64,000 bases of DNA from Ancylobacter crimeensis. Its GTDB lineage: Bacteria > Pseudomonadota > Alphaproteobacteria > Rhizobiales > Xanthobacteraceae. The stretch lies in contig NZ_JALKCH010000004.1 of assembly GCF_023016805.1 (NCBI RefSeq), forward strand, positions 351,954 through 415,953. The letters are read 5' to 3'. Under the pieces are notes generated by a model that was given only the letters and a program-made list of their open reading frames with translations, searched no databases and was not told the DNA's origin. Made by a program: the position numbers and the translations under genes. Every line of letters starts with the position of its first letter. The first letter of the stretch is position 1. Of the stretch, positions 8,462 through 18,153 are shown piece after piece.

Positions 8462-10033
8462 ATGACCGCCTCGTCCTCCGCCGATCGCATCGTTATCTTC
8501 GACACCACCCTGCGCGACGGCGAGCAGTGCCCCGGCGCCTCGATGACGTTCGAGGAGAAGCTGGAAGTTGCCGACCTGCTCGACGCGATGGGTGTCGACG
8601 TCATCGAGGCCGGCTTCCCGATCGCCTCAAATGGCGACTTCGAATCCGTCGCCGAGATCGCCCGCCGGGTGAAGCGCTCCGTCATCGCGGGTCTCGCCCG
8701 CGCTATTCCCGCCGACATAGCCCGCGCCGGCGAGGCCGTGAAGCATGCCGCGCGCCCGCGCATCCACACCTTCGTTTCGACCTCGCCGATCCATCTGGAA
8801 CACCAGATGCGCAAGAGCCAGGAACAGGTGATCGACATCATCACCGGCACGGTGGTGCAGGCGCGCAATCTGGTCGAGGATGTCGAATGGTCGGCGATGG
8901 ATGCCACCCGGACGCCGATCGACTACCTGTCGCGTTGTGTCGAGACTGCGGTGAAGGCCGGTGCCACCACCATCAACCTGCCCGACACCGTGGGCTATGC
9001 CACGCCGTCGGAATATGAGGCGATGTTCCGGCAGGTGCGCGCCTATCTGATGGACCGCGTGCCGAACGCGGAAAAGATCGTGTTCTCCGCGCATTGCCAT
9101 GACGATCTCGGCATGGCGGTCGCCAATTCGCTGGCCGCGCTGGCCGGCGGCGCCCGGCAGATCGAGTGCACCATCAACGGCCTCGGCGAGCGCGCCGGAA
9201 ATGCCGCGCTGGAAGAGGTGGTGATGGCCATCAGGACCCGCGGCGACGTGCTGCCCTACCGCACCGGCATCGAGAGCACCATGCTGACCCGCGCCTCCAA
9301 GCTGGTATCGGCGGTGACCTCCTTCCCGGTGCAGTACAACAAGGCCATCGTCGGGCGGAATGCGTTCTCCCATGAGAGCGGAATCCACCAGGACGGCATG
9401 CTGAAGAACAACACCACCTACGAGATCATGACGCCGGACAGTGTCGGCGTGACCAAGACCTCGCTGGTGATGGGCAAGCATTCCGGCCGCGCGGCGTTCC
9501 GCGACAAGCTCAAGGCTCTGGGCTACGAACTGGGCGAGAACGCCTTGAACGACGCCTTCTCGCGCTTCAAGGACCTCGCCGACCGCAAGAAGGTCGTCTA
9601 TGACGAGGACATCGAGGCGCTGGTGGATCACGAGATCGCCGTCGCTCATGACCGCATGAAGCTGGTTTCGCTCACCGTCATCGCCGGCAGCCACGGTCCG
9701 CAGCGCGCGACCATGAAGATGGAGGTCGACGGCCAGGTCATCACCGCGGAATCGGCCGGAAATGGTCCCGTTGACGCGACCTTCAACTGTATCCAGGCGA
9801 TCGTCCCGCATGAGGGCAAGCTGGCGCTCTACCAGGTCCATGCTGTCACCGAGGGCACCGACGCACAGGCGGAGGTCTCGGTACGGCTGGAGGACGGCGA
9901 CAAGGCGGTCACGGGGCGCGGCTCCGATCCCGATACGCTGGTGGCGTCGGCGCAGGCCTATATCATTGCGCTCAACAAGCTGCAGACCAAGCGCGACAGC
10001 GTGAACGCCCAGTCGCGGCCTGCCGCGGAGTAG
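8462..10033 (+). CDS. leuA: 2-isopropylmalate synthase
   Basis: First committed enzyme of leucine synthesis: condenses acetyl-CoA with 2-oxoisovalerate. 523 residues, the usual size. The TIM-barrel start [19 protein letters not shown] lies at residues 10-28, and the metal-binding HCH is at 211-213. The block [19 protein letters not shown] follows, and a C-terminal LeuA regulatory domain (about 400-515) should mediate leucine feedback. AAGGAAG precedes the ATG at 8462. An upstream in-frame ATG at 8372 would add a basic 30-residue tail that falls right after the leader hairpin and has no family support. Likely regulated by the leucine-codon leader upstream. Confidence 0.95.
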   Translation: MTASSSADRIVIFDTTLRDGEQCPGASMTFEEKLEVADLLDAMGVDVIEAGFPIASNGDFESVAEIARRVKRSVIAGLARAIPADIARAGEAVKHAARPRIHTFVSTSPIHLEHQMRKSQEQVIDIITGTVVQARNLVEDVEWSAMDATRTPIDYLSRCVETAVKAGATTINLPDTVGYATPSEYEAMFRQVRAYLMDRVPNAEKIVFSAHCHDDLGMAVANSLAALAGGARQIECTINGLGERAGNAALEEVVMAIRTRGDVLPYRTGIESTMLTRASKLVSAVTSFPVQYNKAIVGRNAFSHESGIHQDGMLKNNTTYEIMTPDSVGVTKTSLVMGKHSGRAAFRDKLKALGYELGENALNDAFSRFKDLADRKKVVYDEDIEALVDHEIAVAHDRMKLVSLTVIAGSHGPQRATMKMEVDGQVITAESAGNGPVDATFNCIQAIVPHEGKLALYQVHAVTEGTDAQAEVSVRLEDGDKAVTGRGSDPDTLVASAQAYIIALNKLQTKRDSVNAQSRPAAE

Positions 10034-10041
10034 GACGGGCG

Positions 10042-11094
10042 ATGGCCGGCTGGGACAGACGTTTCGACGTTGCCCCGGCCGGCGGTTCCCATAGGCAGCT
10101 CTCGCGCCGGGCGGTACTGGGGCTGCTTCTGCAAGGCGGTGCCGTGGCCGGATGGGCGCGGGCCGCCTTTGCCGTCTCTCCTTGGCCGACGGACAGGCTG
10201 ACGAGGCTGGGCGCGGAGGCCGAGCGCCTGCCTGTGACGGCGCTCGTCATCCTGCAAGATGATGCAATCATTGAGACTTTTGGCGATTCCGCGGCGAAGG
10301 TCGACGTGGTTTCCGTCCGAAAGAGCCTGCTCGGCGCGCTGATCGGCATTGCCGTCGACGCGGGGCAGATTCGGCTCGATGCCACCCTTGCCGACCTCGG
10401 CATCGACGACATTCCGCCGTCCCTCACCCCGCAGGAGCGGCAGGCCACCGTGCGCGACCTCTTGATGGCGCGCTCCGGCATCTACCACCCGGCCGCCCAC
10501 GAGACGGCGCCGATGAAGCGGGACCGGCCGGCGCGCGGGAGCCATGCGCCCGGCACGTTCTGGCTCTATAATAATTGGGATTTCAATGCATTAGGGACGA
10601 TCTACCGCCGCGCCACCGGCCTCGATATTTTCCAAGCCTTCGCCACGAAGATCGCTGGCCCCATCGGCATGCAGGACTTCGTGCCCGCCGATGGGCGCTA
10701 TGTGCGGGAGCCTATATCCGAACATCCGGCCTATCCGTTTCGCCTGACGGCGCGGGACGCCGCCCGGTTCGGCCGGCTCTATTTGCAGGGCGGAAGCTGG
10801 AACGGTAAACAAATCGTTCCTGCGCAATGGGTTAGAGACTCAACTTCAACCTTTTCGCAGACGGGGCGGGGGCGGCTGGGCTATGGCTATCTGTGGTGGA
10901 CGCTGCCGTCTGACCGCTATGGCGCCGGCGCGGCCTTTGCTGCCGGCTATGGCGGCCAGATGATCGCCATCGTGCCGGAAAAGAAGCTCGTCGTTGCGGT
11001 TACCAACGGCTGGCGAAAGGAGGGCCGCAAGCTGCGTGGATCGCAAGTTATTGGCCTGCTTCGAAAAATTGTCGAAGCTGCGCCCGCGCCTTAG
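10042..11094 (+). CDS. Tat-exported serine hydrolase, beta-lactamase/class C fold
   Basis: 350 residues of the serine beta-lactamase-like family (PF00144), which includes esterases, 6-aminohexanoate-dimer hydrolases and DD-peptidases. The N-terminus has a twin-arginine signal (SRRAVLGLLLQ, about residues 21-31) ending near an AFA site, so it should be exported folded. The nucleophile motif SxxK is Ser91-Val-Arg-Lys94 and the second motif YxN is Tyr176-Asn-Asn178. A GYGGQ stretch near the C-terminus may be the third-motif region. It starts 8 nt after leuA and may share its transcript. The substrate is unknown, and a link to leucine synthesis is not implied. Confidence 0.85.
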   Translation: MAGWDRRFDVAPAGGSHRQLSRRAVLGLLLQGGAVAGWARAAFAVSPWPTDRLTRLGAEAERLPVTALVILQDDAIIETFGDSAAKVDVVSVRKSLLGALIGIAVDAGQIRLDATLADLGIDDIPPSLTPQERQATVRDLLMARSGIYHPAAHETAPMKRDRPARGSHAPGTFWLYNNWDFNALGTIYRRATGLDIFQAFATKIAGPIGMQDFVPADGRYVREPISEHPAYPFRLTARDAARFGRLYLQGGSWNGKQIVPAQWVRDSTSTFSQTGRGRLGYGYLWWTLPSDRYGAGAAFAAGYGGQMIAIVPEKKLVVAVTNGWRKEGRKLRGSQVIGLLRKIVEAAPAP

Positions 11095-11900
11095 GGCAGC
11101 CTCACCCTGCATTCGGCTTCGGCGAGGTCGAGAAGATGGCGCAGCAGGCGATCCGTTGCTTCCGGAGCTGTTCCGGTCCGTTGCCCGTCGATTGCCGTGA
11201 CGGGCCGCAGGAAGCGAACGCTGTTGGTCAGGAAGACGGCGTCGGCGGCCATCAGCTCTTCCACTGTCAGTGCCGTCTCGACAGGCTCAAAACCCAGCAT
11301 TGGCGCCGTTTCCAGCAGGATCCCCCGCATCACGCCAGGCAGGCAGCCCTCGATCAGCGGCGGGGTTGCGAGCCGGCTTTGCTTCAGCGCGAAGACATTG
11401 GCAATGGTGCTGCAGGCAACACGGCCTCCGATGTTCAGCATCAGCGCGTCCTCGACCCCTGCCTTGGCGGCCTCGCGGGCGGCGAGGATGTGGTCGAGAT
11501 AGTTGAGCGTCTTCAAATTCGTGATATTTGACAATGAATTACGCCGACCCGTCGCGATCGCGAGCCGGGCCGGCTGGCCGATCAGGGACGGACTCCAGGG
11601 GGCGCTGCCCACCACAAGCGTGGGGACGACGTCTCCGTTCGGCCACAGGCCCCGGCCGGCGATGCCACGGGTGATGGTGGTGCGCAGGATCTGCGGCGCG
11701 GGGGTCATAGCTTCGTCGAGCGCAACCTCGATCTTATTTCTTTCTATAGATATACCAATAGCTTGTGCGGAATTATGAAGGCGTTCCACATGGCGGGCGC
11801 GTGCCATGACCACGCCCCCCAGTGCCAGCGCGGTGTCGAAGACGCCGTCGCCGAGGGTGAAGCCGCGGTCCTGCGTGCTGACGGTGGAGGGTTGGCTCAC
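11091..11900 (-). CDS. pabC: aminodeoxychorismate lyase (class IV aminotransferase fold)
   Basis: Cleaves 4-amino-4-deoxychorismate to p-aminobenzoate and pyruvate for folate. 269 residues of the PLP class IV fold. The PLP lysine is Lys130 in NITNLKTLNYLDHILA, and the start GFTLGDGVFDT is typical. It starts with GTG that overlaps the stop of pabA in GTGA (11897-11900), so translation is probably coupled. Its place as the third gene after pabB and pabA supports PabC over a D-amino-acid or branched-chain aminotransferase, which share the fold. It ends convergent with the serine hydrolase gene, overlapping it by 4 nt. Confidence 0.86.
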   Translation of the reverse strand: MSQPSTVSTQDRGFTLGDGVFDTALALGGVVMARARHVERLHNSAQAIGISIERNKIEVALDEAMTPAPQILRTTITRGIAGRGLWPNGDVVPTLVVGSAPWSPSLIGQPARLAIATGRRNSLSNITNLKTLNYLDHILAAREAAKAGVEDALMLNIGGRVACSTIANVFALKQSRLATPPLIEGCLPGVMRGILLETAPMLGFEPVETALTVEELMAADAVFLTNSVRFLRPVTAIDGQRTGTAPEATDRLLRHLLDLAEAECRVRLP

Positions 11901-12658
11901 CGGCCGGTTTCCTCATCCGCCCGCCGTCCGGCGGGGAGGGGAAAATGCGCGGCGGAGCCCGGTCCAGTCAGTCCAGTGTGGTGGGTAATGAGTCCGGAGG
12001 CGATGCGTGCGGCGTCCAGCATCGGGTGCGCATTCCCCTCGGTCGATCCGGCGATGGTCCCGGCGGGGTCGATCCTCCGGCCGGCGGTTCTCACGCCGGC
12101 CAGCCGGAGGAAGTTCGCGAAGATCGCATAGCCATGTTCGGTGAGCACCGATTCGGGGTGGAACTGCACCCCGTAGGTCGGGTGGTCGCGATGGGCGAGG
12201 CCCATGATCTCGCCGTCCTCGCTCCACGCGGTCGCGATCAGCGGCGAGCCCTCGTCGAGCTCCACCGCCAGCGAGTGATAGCGCCCGGCGGCGAAGGGGG
12301 AGGGCAGGCCGGCGAACACGTCGCTGCCGCGATGGGTGATCTGCGAGGCGCGCCCGTGCATCGGCGTCCTCGCCCGCACGACGCGCCCGCCGAAGGCCTG
12401 GCCGATGCACTGGTGGCCGAGGCAGATGCCCAGAATGGGCAGGCGGCCCGACAGGGCGGCGATGGCGGGCAACGAGATGCCGGCCTCGTCCGGGGAGCAG
12501 GGGCCGGGCGAGACGATGATCGCTTCCGCCCCCGATGCGGCGACCGCATCCACCGACAGCGCATCGTTACGCGCGACCTCGACCTCCGCGCCCAGCTCGA
12601 TGAGGTAGCGGGCGACGTTGAAGACGAAGCTGTCGTAATTGTCGATCAGGAGGATCAT
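11897..12658 (-). CDS. pabA: aminodeoxychorismate/anthranilate synthase glutaminase subunit
   Basis: Class I glutamine amidotransferase that supplies ammonia to PabB. The triad is Cys79 (GICLGHQCIG), His167 and Glu169 (VQFHPESVLTEHG). The start ILLIDNYDSFVFNVARYL is the family hallmark. At 253 residues it is about 55-60 longer than the usual ~195. The extra C-terminal part is Gly/Ala/Thr-rich and of unknown use. It sits 7 nt after pabB and overlaps pabC. In many bacteria one such subunit serves both PabB and TrpE, so it may also act in tryptophan synthesis. Confidence 0.9.
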   Translation of the reverse strand: MILLIDNYDSFVFNVARYLIELGAEVEVARNDALSVDAVAASGAEAIIVSPGPCSPDEAGISLPAIAALSGRLPILGICLGHQCIGQAFGGRVVRARTPMHGRASQITHRGSDVFAGLPSPFAAGRYHSLAVELDEGSPLIATAWSEDGEIMGLAHRDHPTYGVQFHPESVLTEHGYAIFANFLRLAGVRTAGRRIDPAGTIAGSTEGNAHPMLDAARIASGLITHHTGLTGPGSAAHFPLPAGRRADEETGR

Positions 12659-12665
12659 GGCGCCC

Positions 12666-14132
12666 TCATTCCGTTCCGCGGAAGGCGCGGAACAGCCGCT
12701 CGGCCTTGGCGAGGCTCTCCTGGTGCTCCTGCGCCGGATCGGACAGCAGCGTGATGCCGCCGCCCACCCCGAAGCTCGCCTCGCCCTTCTGCACGTTCAG
12801 CGTGCGGATGGCGATGTTGAGGTCCACCGTGCCGTCGAAGCCGATATAGCCGATGGAGCCGCAATAGATGCCGCGCGGCCGCCCCTCCAGCTCGCGGATG
12901 ATCTCCATGGCGCGAATCTTCGGCGCGCCGGTGATGGAACCGCCGGGAAAGGAGGCCGCCAGCAGGTCCAGCGCGTCGCGGCGCTCGGCAAGCTCGCCGG
13001 TGACCACCGAGACGAGGTGATGCACGTTGGCATAGGTCTCCAGCCCGCAGAGGCGCGGCACCTGCACCGTGCCGGGGCGGCACACGCGCGAGATGTCGTT
13101 GCGCAGCAGGTCGACGATCATGACGTTCTCGGCGCGGTCCTTTTCGCTCTGGGTCAGCTCGCGCCCGCGAAAGGCGTCCAGCGTCGGCTCGACCGAGCGC
13201 AGCACCGTGCCCTTGATGGGGCGCGCCTCCACCGTGCGCCCGCCGACGCGCACAAAGCGCTCCGGCGAGGAGGAGGCGATGAACCGGTCGCCGTTCACGA
13301 TCAGCGCGGCGAAGGTGGCGGGGTTGGCGCGACGCAGCCGGTCATAGAGCAGCAGCGGATCGACCGCGCCGATGTCGGCGGCGAAGCGCTGGGTGAAGTT
13401 GGCCTGGAAGATGTCGCCGGCTCGGATGTAGTCCACCACCTTGGCGACCGCCGCGCGATAGGCCTCGGCGGTGAAATTCGAACGCCAGTCGGGCACTGGA
13501 AGCCGGCCGGCGAGCGGCGCGGCGGGACGGGCCAGCCTCTCGCTCATGCTCCGCAGCCGCTCCCCGGCACGGGCCTGCCGGCGGGCGGGATCGGTTTCCG
13601 GCCAGCCGGTGGAGATGAGGTGCGAGCGGCCGGAGGCGTGGTCGAAGGCCAACACCACGTCATAGAAGCCGAGGTCGATCTCCGGCCCCTCGCCGGGCTC
13701 CGGCGCGGGTGTCGGGAAGCGGTCGAACAGCCGGCCGGCTTCATAGGCGACATAGCCCGCCGCGCCCCCCTGGAAGGAGGCGCCGGTCGGCAGCGTCGGT
13801 TGGCGGAAGGCTGCGAGCCGGCGGCGCAGCGCCTCGATTGGCGCAGCGTCCTCGCGCGCGCCGTTCCAATACGCCGTGCCGGCTTCGACCCGGAAGCGGG
13901 CGAAGGGGTCCGCCATCACATAGGACCAGCGCCCCAGCGCCGGATGCACCATCGCGCTGTCGAGGAAGACGAGACCTTCCGCCCCGCCGGCGGCGAGGCG
14001 CCGTGCCGCTTCCCAGGGGTCCAGGCGGTCGCGGGCGTCGATCTCGGCGACGAGGGGCGGGGCTTCGTGGATCATCCGCGCAATATGGGCGTTCGCGATG
14101 CGGCTTCCTAGAGCCTCCTGCCAGCCCCCCAC
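12666..14132 (-). CDS. pabB: aminodeoxychorismate synthase component I
   Basis: Converts chorismate and ammonia to 4-amino-4-deoxychorismate, working with PabA. 488 residues. The chorismate-binding core includes ARPIKGTVLRS near residue 305: the lysine of PIKGT marks PabB, where anthranilate synthases have PIAGT. Also visible are SQSEKDRAENVMIVDLLRND-type sequence, FPGGSITGAPKIRAMEII and YCGSIGYIGFDGTVDLNIAI. The reported start is GTG at 14132, with an A/G-rich stretch upstream. An ATG at 14075 (MIHEAPPL) is an alternative. First gene of pabB-pabA-pabC. Confidence 0.91.
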   Translation of the reverse strand: MGGWQEALGSRIANAHIARMIHEAPPLVAEIDARDRLDPWEAARRLAAGGAEGLVFLDSAMVHPALGRWSYVMADPFARFRVEAGTAYWNGAREDAAPIEALRRRLAAFRQPTLPTGASFQGGAAGYVAYEAGRLFDRFPTPAPEPGEGPEIDLGFYDVVLAFDHASGRSHLISTGWPETDPARRQARAGERLRSMSERLARPAAPLAGRLPVPDWRSNFTAEAYRAAVAKVVDYIRAGDIFQANFTQRFAADIGAVDPLLLYDRLRRANPATFAALIVNGDRFIASSSPERFVRVGGRTVEARPIKGTVLRSVEPTLDAFRGRELTQSEKDRAENVMIVDLLRNDISRVCRPGTVQVPRLCGLETYANVHHLVSVVTGELAERRDALDLLAASFPGGSITGAPKIRAMEIIRELEGRPRGIYCGSIGYIGFDGTVDLNIAIRTLNVQKGEASFGVGGGITLLSDPAQEHQESLAKAERLFRAFRGTE

Positions 14133-14491
14133 AATCGCCCTTCGCTGGAAAATGCCGCTGATTCAACAGGCTGCGAGGTCGGAGGACGGTTCCATTCCCG
14201 GATGCGCCAGCATGACGCCCCCGCTTTGGCGCTCCTGCTCGGCGCTCTTCGCCATGCGGCGGCACCTTCCGCGGACCCGATGCGCCGGCTTCAGGCCTTA
14301 GTCCGCGGGCGTGGCCCGGCGCCTTCCGAAGAGGAGGGGGCTCGCGCTTCCCGAACGGTTCTCAAACCATAGGCTGGCTTGACGTAGGGTTTCTGCAATG
14401 CTCGCCTAGCGTCCACAACCGGCCGCCGCTTGCCCGCATGACGGCCGGACCCAGAAACGCAAGGCATTCCCCTCCAGGGAGGAGACATCCG
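14133..14491. other. intergenic region between divergent pabB and tctC
   Basis: About 360 nt without a credible gene. It must carry both promoters. A TTGACG at about 14378 could be a -35 toward tctC, but no good -10 follows at the right distance. I see no clear repeat or terminator. Confidence 0.5.
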
Positions 14492-15550
14492 ATGACCCGC
14501 TCCAGTTCCGCGGTGCGCGAGAGCCTTTGCCGCGCCGACAAGCCCTACAGCCCTGGCCGCCGGCTCCTTGGCCGCCGGCTCGCCCTGTTCGCCGCCGGCG
14601 CGCTTGCCGCCTTCGCCTTTGCCGGCAAGCCGGCACAGGCGCAGGAGTTTCCCACGCGCGCCATCACCATGGTGGTGCCCTTCGCCGCGGGCGGGCCCAC
14701 CGATACGGTGGCCCGCCTGATCGCCGAATCGATGTCGAAGAGCCTCGGCCAGCAGGTGGTGGTGGAAAATGTCGGCGGCGCCGGCGGCACCCGCGGCGCC
14801 GGGCAGGTCGCGAAGGCGACGCCGGACGGCTACACCGTGCTGGTGCACCATATCGGGCAGGCGACCTCGGCCACGCTCTATCGCAAGCTCGCCTACAACG
14901 TGCTGACCGACTTCACCGAGATGGGCCTCATCACCGACGTGCCCATGACGATGATCGCGAAGAAGGACTTCGCGCCGACCTCGATTCCCGAGCTCATCGC
15001 CTATGTGAAAGAGAACAAGGACAAGATCGTCTACGGGAATGCCGGCGTCGGCTCGGCCTCGCATCTGTGCGGCATGCTGTTCATGTCCGCGCTCGATACC
15101 CAGATGACCACCGTCCCCTATCAGGGTACCGGACCGGCGATGAACGACCTCGTCGGCGGCCAGATCGACCTGATGTGCGACCAGACCACCAACACCACCG
15201 GCCAGATCAAGTCCGGCAAGGTGAAGGCCTATGGCGTGACGACGCCGGCCCGCGTGAAGTCGCTGCCCGATCTGCCGACCTTCGACGAGGCCGGGCTGAA
15301 GGGCTTTGAGGTCGCGGTGTGGCACGGCATGTATGGGCCCAAGGGCGTACCGCCGGAGGTGGTGGCCAAGCTCAACGGCGCGCTGAAGGCGGCGCTGCAG
15401 GATCCAAAGGTGATCGCCCGTTTCGCCGACCTCGGCACCGAGCCGGTGGCCCTCGATCGCGCCACCCCCGAGGTGCACAAGGCCTTCGTCGCCTCCGAGG
15501 TCGCGAAGTGGAAGCCGGTGATCGAGAAGGCCGGCGTCTTCGCCGACTGA
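14492..15550 (+). CDS. tctC: tripartite tricarboxylate transporter substrate-binding protein (TctC/Bug family)
   Basis: Periplasmic solute receptor of a secondary TTT carrier, 352 residues. A signal peptide covers about residues 20-50 (RRLALFAAGALAAFAFAG, then an AQA-QE cleavage-like site). The Bug-family ligand loop FAAGGPTDTVARLIAE and the stretch VVVENVGGAGGTRGAGQVAK are present. GGGAGGAG precedes the ATG at 14492, so the in-frame ATG at 14438 is not used. The tctB and tctA genes follow. Bug proteins bind citrate, other carboxylates or aromatic acids. The ligand cannot be told here. Confidence 0.92.
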   Translation: MTRSSSAVRESLCRADKPYSPGRRLLGRRLALFAAGALAAFAFAGKPAQAQEFPTRAITMVVPFAAGGPTDTVARLIAESMSKSLGQQVVVENVGGAGGTRGAGQVAKATPDGYTVLVHHIGQATSATLYRKLAYNVLTDFTEMGLITDVPMTMIAKKDFAPTSIPELIAYVKENKDKIVYGNAGVGSASHLCGMLFMSALDTQMTTVPYQGTGPAMNDLVGGQIDLMCDQTTNTTGQIKSGKVKAYGVTTPARVKSLPDLPTFDEAGLKGFEVAVWHGMYGPKGVPPEVVAKLNGALKAALQDPKVIARFADLGTEPVALDRATPEVHKAFVASEVAKWKPVIEKAGVFAD

Positions 15551-15659
15551 TGCCGGCCTGAACCGTCCCGCGCCGGGCGCGCCGGCGCGGGGCGAAAGCG
15601 CTCAAGGCGCTGCCAGAACCCTCGCGAATGAGGGCGTCACCGAAAAGGAGGGAAGCGGC

Positions 15660-16136
15660 ATGGAGCGCTTCGTGAGGAATCCCAAGGATGTCGGGGCCGG
15701 CATCCTGCTGATCGGCCTTGCGGCCATGTTCGGCATTCTCTCGCTCGACCTGCCGATGGGCAGCGCGGTGCGCATGGGACCGGGCTATTTCCCGCTGGTG
15801 CTCTCGGGGATCCTCGGCGTTCTGGGGCTCATCGTCTTCATCGGCGGGCTGCGCTTCGCCGACGAGGGCGAGCCGATCCGCCTCGCCGCCCTGCCGTGGC
15901 GCGGCCTGGTGCTGGTGACGCTGGCGGTGGTGGTGTTCGGCGTCGGCATCCGCCCGCTCGGCCTCGGGCCGGCGATGGGGCTGGCGGTGTTCATCTCCGC
16001 CATGGCGAGCCGGCGCTTCCATCTCGCCTCCGCGCTGGCGATGACCGGGCTGATGGTTCTGTTCGCCTGGGCGGTGTTCATCAAGGGGCTCGGCCTGCCG
16101 CTGCCCATGCTCGGCCCGCTGCTCGGCGGCTATTGA
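15660..16136 (+). CDS. tctB: TTT transporter small membrane subunit
   Basis: 158-residue membrane protein with four hydrophobic segments, the size and pattern of TctB (PF07331). The first segment, VGAGILLIGLAAMFGILSL, is followed by MGPGYFPLVLSGILGVLGL, a typical TctB stretch with the GxGYFP motif. GGAGGGAAG precedes the ATG. It lies 109 nt after tctC and 10 nt before tctA, consistent with one operon. Its role is accessory to the large permease. Confidence 0.9.
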   Translation: MERFVRNPKDVGAGILLIGLAAMFGILSLDLPMGSAVRMGPGYFPLVLSGILGVLGLIVFIGGLRFADEGEPIRLAALPWRGLVLVTLAVVVFGVGIRPLGLGPAMGLAVFISAMASRRFHLASALAMTGLMVLFAWAVFIKGLGLPLPMLGPLLGGY

Positions 16137-16146
16137 GGCTCGGTTC

Positions 16147-17646
16147 ATGGACATTCTTTCCAATCTCGAGCTCGGCTTCTCCGTCGCGCTGACCCTGCAG
16201 AACATCCTCTACTGCTTCATCGGCGTGCTGCTCGGCACGCTGATCGGCGTGCTGCCGGGCCTCGGCCCGGTGGCGACCATCGCCATGCTGCTGCCGATCA
16301 CCTTCGGCCTGCCGCCGGTCTCCGCGCTGATCATGCTCGCGGGCATCTATTACGGCGCGCAATATGGCGGCTCGACCACGGCGATCCTCATCAACCTGCC
16401 GGGCGAAAGCTCCTCCGTCGTCACGGCGCTGGACGGCTACCAGATGGCGCGGCAGGGAAGGGCCGGGGCGGCGCTCGCCACGGCGGCGCTCGGCTCCTTT
16501 TTCGCCGGCACGGTTGCGACGCTGCTGCTGGCGCTGTTCGCCCCGCCGCTCGCCGATCTCGCGCTGAAGTTCGGCCCGCCGGAATATTTCGCGCTGATGG
16601 TGCTCGGCCTCGTCGCCTCGGTGGCGCTGGCCTCGGGCTCGGTGATGAAGGCGCTCGCCATGGTGGTGCTGGGCATCCTGCTCGGGCTCGCCGGGCAGGA
16701 CGTCTACACCGGCATCCCGCGCTTCACCTTCGACATCACCGACATCGCCGACGGCATCGAGTTCGTGGCGCTGGCCATGGGCGTGTTCGGCCTCGGCGAA
16801 CTGATCCGCAACCTGGAGGACGAGCACGGCCGCACGGTCGGGGTGCAGAAGGTCACCGGGCTGATGCTGACCAAGGCCGACTTCAAGGCCATCGTGAAGC
16901 CGGTGCTGCGCGGCACGGTGCTGGGCTCGCTGCTCGGCATCCTGCCGGGAGGCGGGGCGATCCTGTCCTCCTTTGCCGCCTATTCGATCGAGAAGAAGCT
17001 TTCCAAGACCCCGCAGCGTTTCGGCCGCGGCGCCATCGAGGGGGTGGCCGCGCCGGAGAGCGCCAACAATGCCGGCGCGCAGACCTCGTTCATCCCCATG
17101 CTCACCCTCGGCATACCGTCGAACCCGGTGATGGCGCTGATGATCGGCGCGCTCATCATCCAGGGCATCGTGCCGGGGCCGAATGTCGTGAACGAGAAGC
17201 CGGACCTGTTCTGGGGCATCATCGCCTCGATGTGGATCGGCAACCTCATGCTGGTGCTGCTGAACCTGCCGCTGATCGGCATCTGGGTGCGGCTGCTCAC
17301 CGTGCCCTATCACGTGCTGTTCCCGCTGATCGTCGGCTTCTGCTGCATCGGCGTCTACAGCGTGAACAACAACGCCTTCGACGTGTACGCCATGGCCCTG
17401 TTCGGGGTGTTCGGCTACGTGCTGGCGAAGCTGGAATGCGAGCCGGCGCCGCTGCTGCTGGGCTTCATCATCGGGCCGATGCTGGAGGAATATCTGCGCC
17501 GCGCCATGCTGATCTCGCGTGGCGATCCCATGGTGTTCGTCACCCGCCCGCTCTCGGCGACCCTGCTGGCGCTGGCGGTGCTCGCGCTCGTCGTCGTGCT
17601 GCTGCCGTCGGTGCGCAAGACCCGTGACGAGGCGTTTCGCGAATAG
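16147..17646 (+). CDS. tctA: TTT transporter large permease subunit
   Basis: 499-residue integral membrane carrier with about 12 helices, the translocating unit of the tripartite system. Family motifs are clear: GVLPGLGPVATIAMLLPITF near residues 36-55, YYGAQYGGSTTAILINLPGE, and the repeat-half motif GILPGGGAILSSFAAYSIEK. It follows tctB by 10 nt. The stop codon lies inside the first arm of a perfect inverted repeat (17643-17675). Confidence 0.94.
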   Translation: MDILSNLELGFSVALTLQNILYCFIGVLLGTLIGVLPGLGPVATIAMLLPITFGLPPVSALIMLAGIYYGAQYGGSTTAILINLPGESSSVVTALDGYQMARQGRAGAALATAALGSFFAGTVATLLLALFAPPLADLALKFGPPEYFALMVLGLVASVALASGSVMKALAMVVLGILLGLAGQDVYTGIPRFTFDITDIADGIEFVALAMGVFGLGELIRNLEDEHGRTVGVQKVTGLMLTKADFKAIVKPVLRGTVLGSLLGILPGGGAILSSFAAYSIEKKLSKTPQRFGRGAIEGVAAPESANNAGAQTSFIPMLTLGIPSNPVMALMIGALIIQGIVPGPNVVNEKPDLFWGIIASMWIGNLMLVLLNLPLIGIWVRLLTVPYHVLFPLIVGFCCIGVYSVNNNAFDVYAMALFGVFGYVLAKLECEPAPLLLGFIIGPMLEEYLRRAMLISRGDPMVFVTRPLSATLLALAVLALVVVLLPSVRKTRDEAFRE

Positions 17647-17675
17647 GGGGGCTGTGGATTATTTCGCCCCCCTAT
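17643..17675 (+). terminator. hairpin overlapping the tctA stop codon
   Basis: ATAGGGGGG (17643-17651) and CCCCCCTAT (17667-17675) are a perfect 9-bp inverted repeat with a 15-nt loop. It could end or stabilise the tct transcript before the tRNA gene. No T-tract follows, so intrinsic termination is doubtful. Confidence 0.4.
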
Positions 17676-17741
17676 GGACAGGCCGGAAAGGCTTTGCTAC
17701 ATCGCCGCCACTCGCGGTGGCGACGCCACCTAGACCGGTTC

Positions 17742-17817
<76 letters not shown>

Positions 17818-18153
17818 TCGTCTCGATGGATGCCGAACCGGTCCCAGGCGGGATGCAGATATCTCCCCCATTTCTCTGATCAGCGTCGTATCTTTCTGCC
17901 GCACCGCGCTGCTTTGTCGCCGTGATCGGCGGATCATCCTGCCATTCATCCTGCCATCGCCCCGGCCTTGCCTCGGCGGAATGAGGCCGGCCGGCATCCG
18001 GGCGCGGGCCGATGCGCCGGAGGCCTCGCCACCCTATATGTCGACAGGAGCCCCTCACCTGATCGCAAGGGGCTCCGCATGCAGATAACGAAAGCGTCTT
18101 CCGCTCGCGAGCGCCCATCGCCTTCGCGGAATGTTCCGGCCGGAGAGAGATTC
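17818..18153. other. intergenic region after tRNA-Lys
   Basis: About 336 nt. Open frames on both strands here have no ribosome binding site or recognisable protein. I see no 3'-tRNA duplication that would mark an integration site. Confidence 0.5.

Noticed and set aside
14133..14491. Possible small gene between pabB and tctC
   Set aside because: Open frames have no ribosome binding site; the region is better read as a shared promoter gap.
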